Of a stretch of 37,896 bases of DNA, positions 6,813-15,617 are shown one piece after another; the first letter of the stretch is position 1, and each line of letters starts with the position of its first letter. The notes beneath the pieces were generated by a model. The model saw only the letters and a program-made list of their open reading frames with translations, was not told the origin of the DNA and searched no databases. Position numbers and translations under genes: made by a program. Origin of the DNA: Ignavibacteria bacterium UBA2333 (GTDB lineage: Bacteria; Bacteroidota; Ignavibacteria; Kapaibacteriales; Kapaibacteriaceae); contig DDUR01000069.1 of the NCBI GenBank assembly GCA_002344895.1, positions 1-37,896 on the forward strand, given 5' to 3'.

Positions 6813-8908
6813 TGGTGTCGCCGTCCGTTATGTTCTGCATCTAACCATGAAGCTACTGCCAGATAGACCCAAGGCCGCTGTTGTAATGACCGATAGGCGT
6901 CGGTACCTGCATCGACAGGCCAGTGCGTATTGATAAACTCTGTGAACGGCGAATGATACGTTCGCCACGTCAAGTCCTTAAACGACATTGTCCACGGTAC
7001 CATACCTGGAGGGAAATGGTCGTTGGCGGTACCAGAACGGAATCGGATTATATCTCCTGACGTGTTTTCGATAACGACTTCCATTCGGATGTTTCGCTCT
7101 TTTGACCATGTTCGCCATGCAGCTAGTGCCTGGCGGAAATCGTCCTCCTGAAGACGAGGCATCGTATCCAGGCATGTCTCAAAATACTTCTTGCAGACCA
7201 TTACATAGGTCTCACGCTGCGTTTGTGTGTTCGATGTAACCACAGAGTCGCCGAATCGGTCACGTCGCAACAATGTATCAAGAAGTCGATAATAATCGAG
7301 TCTATCAACATCCGTCGGCATCCATCGCTGGATATCTAGTGTTCCGGAAGGATGTTCGTTTAACCCCTGTACGACCGCTGCTACCTTCGATGGTTCGATG
7401 TCCTTTATAAAGGTCTTCGATCGAACACCGTTCGATGATGAGTCAACCACTTCCGTACAATGAAGTTTTCCGCTGCGTAATCGATAATCACACCACTCTT
7501 TCCGAGTCTCATCATCCAGGGCGTACTCCGTCATGATTCGCATACGAGATACGGGGGCCGCCATAAAGGACTGAAGAGGCCGAATAAGTTCGAATGCCTT
7601 TGCCGTTCTCTGTTTGGCATCGTAGACGATTCTCCGAGTTTCGTCTCCAATCATGAGACTATCCTTACCCACAATACGGAAGATGTCGGACGGGGCAAGG
7701 AGTGTAGTATCTCTAAACCAAGGGGCGGAAGGGGCTGCTCTTCGGTACACGTCAACAAAACCAAGATTCACCGGAGGTGCCCAGATAGCCCAATCACCAA
7801 GTTTTCCCGTGATCACCTTAGATGGCGGTGGAAGAGATGATGGTTCGTCAACAAACGGCAATCGTATCGTTTGTCCCGCTTCAAGAATAACGGCACCAAG
7901 GTCCGGTCGTGAAATCACAACACGACTTCCATCACTACGCAGTACACGAGGCCCCTTAATGCCCTTGATCACCTGCGTTGCTGTACCGTTGATACCCGTG
8001 CGCGTGGCAACATTACCATCAGCATCAACGGTGACAATGGTCTTACGTGCATCATCAACGGCTACGTTACGAACACGTGGCATGTATTTCCAGACGATGC
8101 TGTCCATCGCCGTGTGGAAGACGTTTGGCCCATCGGTCACAAGAATTCCATCATCGAGCATATAGATATCATTCGCCCAGCTTTGGTCTGGTAATAGCAG
8201 TGGACGTACGCCACTGCTCATACTCATTCGAGGCTGGATGACGGACTTCCAGCCATTCGTTGTAAACCATACGTTGCCGTCGCGATCCACACAGACACCA
8301 AACTGACGTGTCTTCATATCGATCTCAACAACGGTACCCTTACGGATCGGCTCAGGAAAGGCCGTCTGAGACCAGCCACGGCCTGAGTCCGACGACGTCC
8401 ACAAACGTCCGCCGAGATCCAACATGTACAGAAACCCATCGCGTGTTCGACGGATAACGTCGGGAATTGCAAGTGTGTCAGGAGCTACAGGAATAACGGA
8501 CCATGTCTGGCCACCATTCTCGGTACGTAGAACGTTACAAACGGGACTGCCGTTCAGTACGGTTCGGACATCTCCTGAGAGTAATGCGACACGATCATCA
8601 ATAAAGTTGATTTTGTGAACACGTCGAACTTCTACCTGTCCAGGAGTGCGTTCAAACTGAATGAGGTGGCGCGTCCAATGTGTGGATGTAAGCTCTGCCA
8701 TGTACACGTCAAACGTCCGCGTTGTCATCCAACGCTTACCGTTTGGTTGAACGGTCACATCAACCACTGTAGGCATTGCTGCGAGATATGGACGGACGTC
8801 CATTGATGCCGATGTTGGCCCCTTTTGCCCCTTTCCCACAACAACCGTCACCAAGAGTACGACTGCCCAACCAACAAACCGACTCCTGTAGCATTGACGG
8901 ACTGTCAT
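6800..8908 (-). CDS. Secreted beta-propeller protein with BNR/Asp-box repeats
   Basis: This is a 702-residue protein with an N-terminal signal anchor. The first half carries Asp-box-like blades: VLRTENGGQTWSVI, LWTSSDSGRGWSQT and VWFTTNGWKSV, spaced about 60 residues apart, as in sortilin/YCF48-like propellers. The C-terminal 250 residues differ in character, being charged, with a YYRLLDTLLRRDRFG helix and a few cysteines. They have no recognisable family. It is probably exported and may bind a glycan or protein at the surface. The start ATG has a strong GGAG site and a TAnnTTTG element upstream. Two copies of the dispersed GGGGC pair motif lie within it, one next to the signal peptide and one in a variable loop. 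Confidence 0.75.
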   Translation of the reverse strand: MTVRQCYRSRFVGWAVVLLVTVVVGKGQKGPTSASMDVRPYLAAMPTVVDVTVQPNGKRWMTTRTFDVYMAELTSTHWTRHLIQFERTPGQVEVRRVHKINFIDDRVALLSGDVRTVLNGSPVCNVLRTENGGQTWSVIPVAPDTLAIPDVIRRTRDGFLYMLDLGGRLWTSSDSGRGWSQTAFPEPIRKGTVVEIDMKTRQFGVCVDRDGNVWFTTNGWKSVIQPRMSMSSGVRPLLLPDQSWANDIYMLDDGILVTDGPNVFHTAMDSIVWKYMPRVRNVAVDDARKTIVTVDADGNVATRTGINGTATQVIKGIKGPRVLRSDGSRVVISRPDLGAVILEAGQTIRLPFVDEPSSLPPPSKVITGKLGDWAIWAPPVNLGFVDVYRRAAPSAPWFRDTTLLAPSDIFRIVGKDSLMIGDETRRIVYDAKQRTAKAFELIRPLQSFMAAPVSRMRIMTEYALDDETRKEWCDYRLRSGKLHCTEVVDSSSNGVRSKTFIKDIEPSKVAAVVQGLNEHPSGTLDIQRWMPTDVDRLDYYRLLDTLLRRDRFGDSVVTSNTQTQRETYVMVCKKYFETCLDTMPRLQEDDFRQALAAWRTWSKERNIRMEVVIENTSGDIIRFRSGTANDHFPPGMVPWTMSFKDLTWRTYHSPFTEFINTHWPVDAGTDAYRSLQQRPWVYLAVASWLDAEHNGRRHHWRR
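7722..7735 (+). repeat. Dispersed GGGGCNNNNGGGGC motif, copy 2
   Basis: The plus strand reads GGGGCGGAAGGGGC. It lies within the beta-propeller gene (antisense to it) and encodes part of RRAAPSAPWF. Confidence 0.6.
8818..8831 (-). repeat. Dispersed GGGGCNNNNGGGGC motif, copy 3
   Basis: The minus strand reads GGGGCAAAAGGGGC, identical to copies 4 and 5. It encodes GKGQKGP just after the signal segment of the beta-propeller protein. Confidence 0.65.
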
Positions 8909-8935
8909 ACATTCTCCTCATTCTGTGTAACTCCG

Positions 8936-8943
8936 CAAAATTA
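8936..8943 (-). promoter_or_regulatory. TAnnTTTG promoter element for the beta-propeller gene
   Basis: TAATTTTG on the minus strand fits the Bacteroidota -7 consensus TAnnTTTG. It lies 28 bases upstream of the ATG at 8908, with a GGAG site between. No convincing TTTG -33 element is seen at 19-21 bases, so the call is tentative. Confidence 0.4.
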
Positions 8944-8978
8944 CGCATGATTTGCGACGTGGTTTTCGTGTGACTTCT

Positions 8979-8986
8979 TACATTTG
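8979..8986 (+). promoter_or_regulatory. TAnnTTTG promoter element for the GH92 gene
   Basis: TACATTTG on the plus strand matches the Bacteroidota -7 consensus and lies 41 bases before the GH92 start, which has its own CTGGAG ribosome binding site. It is divergent from the leftward element at 8936-8943 in the same 119-base gap. The -33 element is not clear. Confidence 0.4.
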
Positions 8987-9027
8987 GCGATATGTCACGC
9001 CGTTGAACGACAATCTGGAGTTCTCAC

Positions 9028-11442
9028 ATGTATACATCAATCGTCACGCGATGGATAGTAGCGTTTGTCAGTAGCCTTTTCATCACAACAACTGTTTCAG
9101 CTCAGCTCACACCGTACGATGCTGTTGATCCCCTCGTGGGCATATGGGTACCTGGAAACATGTATCCAGGAGCGGCCGTGCCGTATGGACTCACGAATGG
9201 ATCTCCAATCCATCTCAATGACAACAATGACACCATCATGGGAGTCTCGACGATTGTCCTTGGTGGTACTGGATGTCATCGTGGTGGTATATCAGCCCCC
9301 GTTGTTCGGGCAGAGCCCCTGTGGACACGCCCCAATGGAACGGCTAATGTTGTACTTGATGCCGGATCTGAGATTGCTCATCCAGGTTATTATAGTCATA
9401 CCACACATCAAGGTGAGATTCGCCATGAAGTTGTAGCAACGGTACACGGACTGATTCATCGAATCATTCGAACACCTACGAAGACACATGCACAAAGTCC
9501 ATGGATGATTGTGTTTGATCTGGGCCGAGGGTTGTTACCCGTTGATTCTGTCGACATTCAATCAACGTCAAACCAGTGGGATGTTGTTGTTCGGACTGGC
9601 GGATTCTGCTCGATGGTCTATGATGTAACACTCTTTGCCCATACCAGGCTATCAACAACCCCCACAGAAGTCCATCAATGGCAATCGTCACTGGAACGAG
9701 GGTTAGATGCAGGTCTTGCCTATCAAATTCCCGCTTCTCTTGATACGGTAGAGTTTTCAATTGCAATCTCGTTTACAGATGCAGAGGGCGCACGGAAGAA
9801 CTACCTCGCGGAGGTGCAGAGTAAACAGTTCGACGAGCTCACAACCGTTGTACGCCAAGATTGGGAGCCATTCTTGTCAACCATTGACGTACGCGGAGGC
9901 ACTGATGAAGACTATCGCAAATTCTACACTGCGCTGTTCCGATCGTTTCAGTATCCGTCAGTCTTTGCTGACGTTGACGGGCGGTTTCGCAACTTCAATG
10001 ATAGCATCGTTACAGGAGCATCCTATGTGCGGCGTACATTTTATGACCTCTGGGGTGTTATCTGGACAACGTTTCCACTACAAGCCATTCTTGATCGACC
10101 TCGCTTCTCTGACGTGATCAAAACAAGCCTGGATCATCCCCGCGAACATTCCTATCCAACAAACTGGGAATACCTTGGACATGAACTCTTTATCATGGGA
10201 GGAGACCCGTATCCGCTATGGCTTCGTGATATGCTCCAGAAACGTTTTGTGACGGAGATTGGCGACCACTTCTCCAGGATCCTTGTCCCATCAACGCAGA
10301 CAACAAAACAGAGAACCGTACAGTACCTCTATCTTCAGCATGGCTATGTTCCATACGATGGCAATCGTGAAGGATGGGTTCCTGGTTCTGTAGCGAATAC
10401 ACTTGAGTATGCCATGGCAGATGATGCACTCGCTGACATTTCTGCCTTAGTTGCTGATTCACAGTATGTACGTCTTTTTCAGTATCGATCGATTTTTCAT
10501 CGATCACTCTTCGATGCAGAAACGAAGTGTTTCCGTCCAAAGTCACAGAACGATGTCTTCCTTGAAAACTTCGACATTGACGCTCGCGAAGGTGATAATC
10601 CGTGGGAAGGATCCGGTGGACCCGGCTTTAAGGAAGGTTCTGCTCGAGACTACCGGTGGTATCCTACCTATGACATCGATTGGCTGATTACAAGACTCGG
10701 TGGGTTAAAGGCTGCCTCAGATTCCCTTCGAAGTGACCTCGCGCGCATTCGATGGTCTCCACACAATCAACCACAGTTTATGATGCCGTACTTGTTTACG
10801 TACATGCCTGGACGCGAACAGCTTACCCATCACATTGTTGACTCGACGATCACACACAGCTTTGCACTCACACGCAGAGGTTGGCCTGGTAATGATGACC
10901 TGGGATCAACGTCGTCATGGCTCATTTGGTCAATGTGTGGCCTGTATCCAGCGATGGATGGCACTGCTACGTATCGTATTTGCCGGCCTAGATTTGAGTC
11001 TATTACCATGTACTGTTACGACACACTCAACCAAAAGCGACCAATCACGATTGTCCGACGTGGCTCTGGACGATTTGTCAAGACCGTCGTTATTGACGGT
11101 GTTTCCGTTGGAGTAGCGTCGATTACCCATTCACAGTTTATCAACGCAGATACAATTGAGTTTCAGCTCACAGACATTTCAACGGATACACTCGAAGATC
11201 CGATTCGGCCTGTAGAACTTGACATCTTTCCCAATCCAGCATCTGCGTCCGTAACGTTCGAAACGTGGGACCCTCAGCCAGGTATTCTCACAATTCATTC
11301 TGTTATCGGAGCACAGATTTTCGAGGTTCCGTTTACAACACGTTTAACCATTTCAACAATGTCTATTCCTCCGGGAGTATATATCTGTTCAGTACGCGCA
11401 GGTGATCGTCTGTATAGATCTCTTCTGACCGTTGAATGGTAA
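9028..11442 (+). CDS. Secreted GH92 family glycosidase with T9SS-type C-terminal domain
   Basis: This 804-residue protein resembles glycoside hydrolase family 92, calcium-dependent exo-alpha-mannosidases. Family landmarks appear in order: VDPLVGIWVPGNMYPGAAVPYG near the N-terminus, HPGYYSH, FYTALFRSFQYPSVFADVDG, YDLWGVIWTTFPL, VANTLEYAMADD, KEGSARDYRWYP (candidate acid Glu at 536) and PGNDDLG (Asp 623/624, base region). A signal peptide ends near VSAQ. The last 75 residues (from about 732, DIFPNPASASV) form a type A sorting domain of type IX secretion cargo, ending in a KVxL-like strand (RSLLTVEW). It is therefore predicted to be exported to the surface and to trim mannosides. Its last bases overlap the start of the exonuclease gene. 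Substrate linkage is not resolved. Confidence 0.85.
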   Translation: MYTSIVTRWIVAFVSSLFITTTVSAQLTPYDAVDPLVGIWVPGNMYPGAAVPYGLTNGSPIHLNDNNDTIMGVSTIVLGGTGCHRGGISAPVVRAEPLWTRPNGTANVVLDAGSEIAHPGYYSHTTHQGEIRHEVVATVHGLIHRIIRTPTKTHAQSPWMIVFDLGRGLLPVDSVDIQSTSNQWDVVVRTGGFCSMVYDVTLFAHTRLSTTPTEVHQWQSSLERGLDAGLAYQIPASLDTVEFSIAISFTDAEGARKNYLAEVQSKQFDELTTVVRQDWEPFLSTIDVRGGTDEDYRKFYTALFRSFQYPSVFADVDGRFRNFNDSIVTGASYVRRTFYDLWGVIWTTFPLQAILDRPRFSDVIKTSLDHPREHSYPTNWEYLGHELFIMGGDPYPLWLRDMLQKRFVTEIGDHFSRILVPSTQTTKQRTVQYLYLQHGYVPYDGNREGWVPGSVANTLEYAMADDALADISALVADSQYVRLFQYRSIFHRSLFDAETKCFRPKSQNDVFLENFDIDAREGDNPWEGSGGPGFKEGSARDYRWYPTYDIDWLITRLGGLKAASDSLRSDLARIRWSPHNQPQFMMPYLFTYMPGREQLTHHIVDSTITHSFALTRRGWPGNDDLGSTSSWLIWSMCGLYPAMDGTATYRICRPRFESITMYCYDTLNQKRPITIVRRGSGRFVKTVVIDGVSVGVASITHSQFINADTIEFQLTDISTDTLEDPIRPVELDIFPNPASASVTFETWDPQPGILTIHSVIGAQIFEVPFTTRLTISTMSIPPGVYICSVRAGDRLYRSLLTVEW

Positions 11443-12542
11443 CCGCGCAACCAGTCATCGTCTACACAGATGCAGGGCTGTATTGTCCTTTAGCAGATGT
11501 CTACATTGACCCGTGGCGGCGTGTATCGACGGCGATTATCACCCATGCCCATAGTGACCATGCTCGTCCAGGAATGGGACGATACATAGCCCACCGTCAC
11601 AGCGCACCGTTGTTACGACATCGACTCGGAAAAAACATTCGTATTCACGTCGTTGACTACGGCGAACCATTCGATATTCGTGGTGTTCGATTTTCACTTC
11701 ATCCTGCAGGACACATTCTTGGTTCAGCACAGATACGAGTTGAGACCGACAATGACGTGTGGGTTGTGAGTGGCGACTACAAACGACATCCAGATCCGCT
11801 TGCTGCTCCATTTGAAGTTGTTCCGTGCTCAACCTTCATTACGGAGTGTACGTTTGGACAACCGGTGTATTCCTGGCAATCTCCTGACGAGGTGCTGAAT
11901 ACCATCGTTCGATGGGCTCAGAGAAACGCTGCGCAGGGCGTGTCGAGTGTTGTGCTTGCCTACTCACTTGGAAAGGCTCAACGACTTTTTCTGGAACTTG
12001 TTCAGCGAGGCCTGACGGTCTTCGTTCATCCTACGATTGAAGCAGTGCATACTGTTATTCGCAATCATATTCTCGACCTGCCAGCATCGCCAGACTTTCC
12101 AACGGAAACTTCATCGGCGTTCGATAACAACAGAGCTACCGTTGTTATTGCTCCATCGTCAGCACTCCGCAACGGTGATTTGGCCCCTTTTGCCCCTTTC
12201 CATACTGCTGATGTCTCTGGATGGATGGCTCTACGGGAATCACGACAACGGCGCGGAGCATCTCAAGGGTTTGCTCTGAGTGACCATGTTGACTGGCACG
12301 GCATTCTGCAGACCATCAAGGATACGGGCTGCTCACGAGTGTATGCTATGCACGGTGACACACGTGTTCTTGTGCGATACCTGCGCGAACGTGGTTATGA
12401 AGCAGATGGCATGGTAACGCCACGCCGAACCGAAGCAGACCACGATGATATTGCCGAGAGTATGTCGGACACGTCGTCGTCCGTCAGTGCTGCCGAGATA
12501 AACCACGTCTCAAATGCCGATGGTGGCAGCATTACTCCATGA
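11436..12542 (+). CDS. Ligase-associated DNA damage response exonuclease
   Basis: This 368-residue metallo-beta-lactamase/beta-CASP-type nuclease belongs to the family found next to bacterial ATP-dependent ligases, a DEXH helicase and PdeM (TIGR04122-type). The metal motif THAHSDH (His37, His39, Asp41, His42) is intact, as are HPAGHILGSAQ, VSGDYK and the C-terminal ALSDHVDWHGIL. The ATG overlaps the GH92 stop. Its family partners lie 10 kb away, on the far side of the haem genes. The last 37 residues after TPRR are extra relative to the family. They are read from DNA that also encodes the end of hemL on the other strand. A GGGGC pair motif encodes LAPFAPF in a variable loop. Confidence 0.88.
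   Translation: MVTAQPVIVYTDAGLYCPLADVYIDPWRRVSTAIITHAHSDHARPGMGRYIAHRHSAPLLRHRLGKNIRIHVVDYGEPFDIRGVRFSLHPAGHILGSAQIRVETDNDVWVVSGDYKRHPDPLAAPFEVVPCSTFITECTFGQPVYSWQSPDEVLNTIVRWAQRNAAQGVSSVVLAYSLGKAQRLFLELVQRGLTVFVHPTIEAVHTVIRNHILDLPASPDFPTETSSAFDNNRATVVIAPSSALRNGDLAPFAPFHTADVSGWMALRESRQRRGASQGFALSDHVDWHGILQTIKDTGCSRVYAMHGDTRVLVRYLRERGYEADGMVTPRRTEADHDDIAESMSDTSSSVSAAEINHVSNADGGSITP
12183..12196 (-). repeat. Dispersed GGGGCNNNNGGGGC motif, copy 4
   Basis: The minus strand reads GGGGCAAAAGGGGC. It lies in the exonuclease gene (C-rich strand is the coding strand) and gives APFAPF in a variable loop. Confidence 0.65.
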
Positions 12543-13705
12543 CGTAGCAGGTGATGAAACATGGAAGTAAATACTTCAACATCCTGACGTCGTGCATCGC
12601 TGAGATTTCGCATCTCTGTGATTCCAACGTGAACACTCATCATGGAGCCACAACGATTCACAGTTGCTGGAATGTTGTGCCACTGGAGCGTATCTTCAAT
12701 CCCTCGTGCAAGTGCTGCTGTTTGTTGAGCCAGTCTTGAATAGATCTGTGGCTGTTGCTGTAGCGTAGAAAGTGTTGTAATACCACATGCCGTGGCAAGA
12801 GGATTTCCACTGAGGGTTCCAGCTTGATAAACATCCCCTACGGGTGCCAATCTGTCGAGAATCTCTGCACGTCCAGCAATGGCACCAATCGGCATGCCAC
12901 CACCAATGACTTTTCCAAAGACAACGATATCTGCCATTACACCAAAACATTCCTGTGCTCCACCGGGTGCGAGCCTGAATCCCGTCATCACCTCATCGAA
13001 GATGAGTAACGTTTGCCAAGAATCACAACGTTCACGAAGGCCTTCAAGGTATCCAGCATCCGGTGGAATACATCCCATGTTGCCAGCAACGGGTTCAATG
13101 ATAATGCAGGCAGGACGGTATCGACGGAATACATCGTCAACGGCTTCGAGGTCGTTGAAGGGGATCACAATGGTGTCTGACGTCGTTGTGTGAGGCACAC
13201 CCGGTGATGACGGAATGCCTAATGTTAATACGCCACTTCCAGCTCCAACGAGGAACGGATCGGCATGTCCGTGATAACATCCTGATGCCTTAACGATCAC
13301 GGTACGGTCTGTTACTGCGCGTGCCAGACGTACGGCCGTCATACATGCTTCTGTACCAGAGTTGGTGAGTCGTACACGTTCGATGTTCGGAACCATCGAG
13401 ATGATAAGCTCAGCGAGTTTGATTTCGGCTTCTGTTGGAGCACCATATGACATGCCTACTTCGAGCTGTTCGCGCATGGCAGCTATCACGTCGGGATGGC
13501 CGTGACCAAGTATCATCGGTCCCCATGCGTTTACGAGATCGATGTAGGAATTCCCATCAGCGTCGTAAAGACGTGAACCCTTGGCCGACGTGATAAACCG
13601 AGGCGTACCTCCTACCTGTGTGAAGGCGCGAACAGGAGAGTTTACACCACCGGGAATTACGGTACGTGCCCGTTCGAGAAGAGCCGCAGACTGTGCAGTG
13701 TTCAT
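12395..13705 (-). CDS. hemL: Glutamate-1-semialdehyde 2,1-aminomutase
   Basis: This 436-residue PLP-dependent aminomutase converts glutamate-1-semialdehyde to 5-aminolaevulinate, the second step of the C5 route. The N-terminus (IPGGVNSPVRAF) and the PLP-lysine region FGKVIGGGMPIGA are typical, and the length is close to the family norm. It is the last gene of the leftward haem operon and starts in an ATGA overlap with hemB. Its final 148 bases overlap the convergent exonuclease gene on the other strand. The last 12 or so residues (VRRGVTMPSAS) exceed the usual end of the family. Confidence 0.96.
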   Translation of the reverse strand: MNTAQSAALLERARTVIPGGVNSPVRAFTQVGGTPRFITSAKGSRLYDADGNSYIDLVNAWGPMILGHGHPDVIAAMREQLEVGMSYGAPTEAEIKLAELIISMVPNIERVRLTNSGTEACMTAVRLARAVTDRTVIVKASGCYHGHADPFLVGAGSGVLTLGIPSSPGVPHTTTSDTIVIPFNDLEAVDDVFRRYRPACIIIEPVAGNMGCIPPDAGYLEGLRERCDSWQTLLIFDEVMTGFRLAPGGAQECFGVMADIVVFGKVIGGGMPIGAIAGRAEILDRLAPVGDVYQAGTLSGNPLATACGITTLSTLQQQPQIYSRLAQQTAALARGIEDTLQWHNIPATVNRCGSMMSVHVGITEMRNLSDARRQDVEVFTSMFHHLLRHGVMLPPSAFETWFISAALTDDDVSDILSAISSWSASVRRGVTMPSAS

Positions 13706-14679
13706 GTGGCAAGGATGTCAAAAATGTCGTCAACGAAGTACGAGATGATGATGCTCGCACCAGCCCGTTTGATGGCCAAGGTTACTTCTTCAACAGCACG
13801 ATGTCGATTGATGTGTCCAGCGTGCGCAGCAGAAAGAATCATTGCCGCTTCACCAGAAACGTGATAGGCCGCAACGGGACGGTCAGATATCTCGGATAAG
13901 CGCGCCACAACGTCGAGATACCACGTTGCCGGTTTTACAAGGATGATGTCAGCCCCTTCGTCCAGATCGAGTCGACATTCCCGTTCTGCCTCACGAATGT
14001 TCGCCGGATCCATCTGATACGTTTTTTTATCACCGAATGATGGTGTTGATTCTAATACATCACGAAACGGTCCATAGAGTGCAGAGGCATACTTTGCCGT
14101 GTACGACATGATACCAACGTTGTGAAATCCTGCCGTGTCAAGCGTTGAGCGCAACGCACCAACACGTCCGTCCATCATGTCCGATGGTGCAACCATGTGA
14201 GCACCGGCCTCGGCATGGACAAGAGCCATACGCGAAAGGATATCGACGGACAGATCGTTGTCGACATCACCGTTGTGGACGATTCCATCGTGACCGTGTG
14301 TTGTATACGGATCCAGCGCAACGTCGGTAAAGACGGTAAGGTTCGGATACAATTCGCGCAGTTGACGTACTGCACGCGGAACACATCCATCGGGATCAAG
14401 TGCCGCATCACCCGATTCGGTTTTGTTTGCTGCACGAACCTTTCCAAACAGCAGTACGGCTCGTAGTCCGCGTCGAACACGATGGTCTAACAATCGTGCC
14501 AGGTTATCAATGGACACCGTTCGTACGAGTGGGAACGTTGGCACTTCTTGGTCAACGTTCACACCATCGGTGACAAAGACGGGTAAAACAATGTCGTTGA
14601 TGTGCAGCGATGTCTCTCGCACAAGGTCACGCAGTGCTGCTGATTGACGTAACCGTCGTGGACGCTCTATGATGTTCAT
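13702..14679 (-). CDS. hemB: Delta-aminolevulinic acid dehydratase (porphobilinogen synthase)
   Basis: The 325-residue enzyme condenses two 5-aminolaevulinates to porphobilinogen. Both Schiff-base lysines are visible (SYTAKYAS and VKPATWYLD), as is YHVSGEAAMI. The metal loop reads DVALDPYTTHGHDG. It has Asp rather than the Cys residues of zinc enzymes, which points to the Mg2+/non-zinc type. It is coupled by ATGA overlaps to hemF before it and hemL after it. Confidence 0.96.
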   Translation of the reverse strand: MNIIERPRRLRQSAALRDLVRETSLHINDIVLPVFVTDGVNVDQEVPTFPLVRTVSIDNLARLLDHRVRRGLRAVLLFGKVRAANKTESGDAALDPDGCVPRAVRQLRELYPNLTVFTDVALDPYTTHGHDGIVHNGDVDNDLSVDILSRMALVHAEAGAHMVAPSDMMDGRVGALRSTLDTAGFHNVGIMSYTAKYASALYGPFRDVLESTPSFGDKKTYQMDPANIREAERECRLDLDEGADIILVKPATWYLDVVARLSEISDRPVAAYHVSGEAAMILSAAHAGHINRHRAVEEVTLAIKRAGASIIISYFVDDIFDILAT

Positions 14680-15617
14680 ACCGGCATCCGCGCTCGTTCT
14701 TGAAGGATCTTTACTAGACGCTCTTCTTCACTCCCTGGATCTGGCTGAACGTCGTAGTCCCATCGCACCCGCGGAGGTAGGCTCATAAGAATCGACTCGA
14801 TACGACCACCGGTACGCAGACCAAAAACCGTACCTCGGTCATATAAAAGATTAAATTCTGCATATCGGCTTCGTCTGCGTTCCTGCCATAACGTATGATG
14901 GTCGCTATAGGCCATGTTCCGTCGGCGCTGCGCAAGGGGTAACCACGATGGAAGGAAGGCATGACCAGTCGCAAGGACAAAACGTTCAATGTTCGTTGTC
15001 TCTTCCTCGCGAAGTTCATCGAAGAAGATTCCGCCGAGTCCGCGTGACTCACCACGATGGACGTTCGTGAAGTAAACGTCACACCATTCGGAGAATCGAC
15101 GGTAAAAGGCAGGGTGTGTATCGTCGCACATCCGACGCAACACACCATGAAAATGATCAACATCGTCGTCAAACACGTACCACGGTGTGAGGTCAATTCC
15201 ACCACCATACCAACGATCAACGCGTATACCATCGGCATCAAACACGTCAAATCGACGGATGTTCATGTGCACCGTAGGTACAAAGGGATGGCGCGGATGT
15301 AGAACAATGCTGAGACCCTTCGCACGGAACGTGCGACCATTATCACGGAACGTGCGACCATTATCACGGAACGTGCGACCCCCCGTGTCCGTACGGTCGG
15401 CAAGCACCTCAGGCACGTCACCATACACATCCGACGTATTAATACCACCCTTTTCCAGGAAATCTCCGCCCTGAAGGACCATCGTACGTCCACCACCTCC
15501 ACCTGGACGTTTCCACTCATCCGTGCGTAGTGTGGCTGTCGGGTCGAGTTTATGGACCTCGTCGACGATCAGGAGCTGTAACGCATCTACCGTCGAATCA
15601 AAGACGTTCTCCGTCAT
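14676..15617 (-). CDS. hemF: Oxygen-dependent coproporphyrinogen III oxidase
   Basis: This 313-residue enzyme oxidatively decarboxylates coproporphyrinogen III to protoporphyrinogen IX using O2. Family segments include WKRPGGGGGRTMVLQGG, LHPRHPFVPTVHMNIRRF, WYGGGIDLTPWY, GLGGIFFDEL and GRIESILMSLPPRVRW. A feature not expected in the family is a threefold seven-residue repeat GRTFR(DN/AK) before LSIVLHP. There, a normal HemF has only one such unit (E. coli: GRSFEAMGVSLVVHP). The insertion adds 14 residues near the N-terminal part of the fold. Translation is coupled to hemE (ATGA overlap at 15614-15617). Confidence 0.95.
   Translation of the reverse strand: MTENVFDSTVDALQLLIVDEVHKLDPTATLRTDEWKRPGGGGGRTMVLQGGDFLEKGGINTSDVYGDVPEVLADRTDTGGRTFRDNGRTFRDNGRTFRAKGLSIVLHPRHPFVPTVHMNIRRFDVFDADGIRVDRWYGGGIDLTPWYVFDDDVDHFHGVLRRMCDDTHPAFYRRFSEWCDVYFTNVHRGESRGLGGIFFDELREEETTNIERFVLATGHAFLPSWLPLAQRRRNMAYSDHHTLWQERRRSRYAEFNLLYDRGTVFGLRTGGRIESILMSLPPRVRWDYDVQPDPGSEEERLVKILQERARMPV
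15324..15380 (-). repeat. 21-bp tandem repeat inside hemF
   Basis: Two complete copies of a 21-base unit (15324-15344 and 15345-15365) and a 15-base partial third copy (15366-15380) preserve the reading frame, giving a seven-residue repeat. The copies are identical at the bases seen, suggesting recent slippage or duplication. Confidence 0.85.

Noticed and set aside
7952..7964. GCCCCTTAATGCCC in the propeller gene
   Set aside because: The second tract has only three Cs and the spacing differs; chance resemblance is possible.
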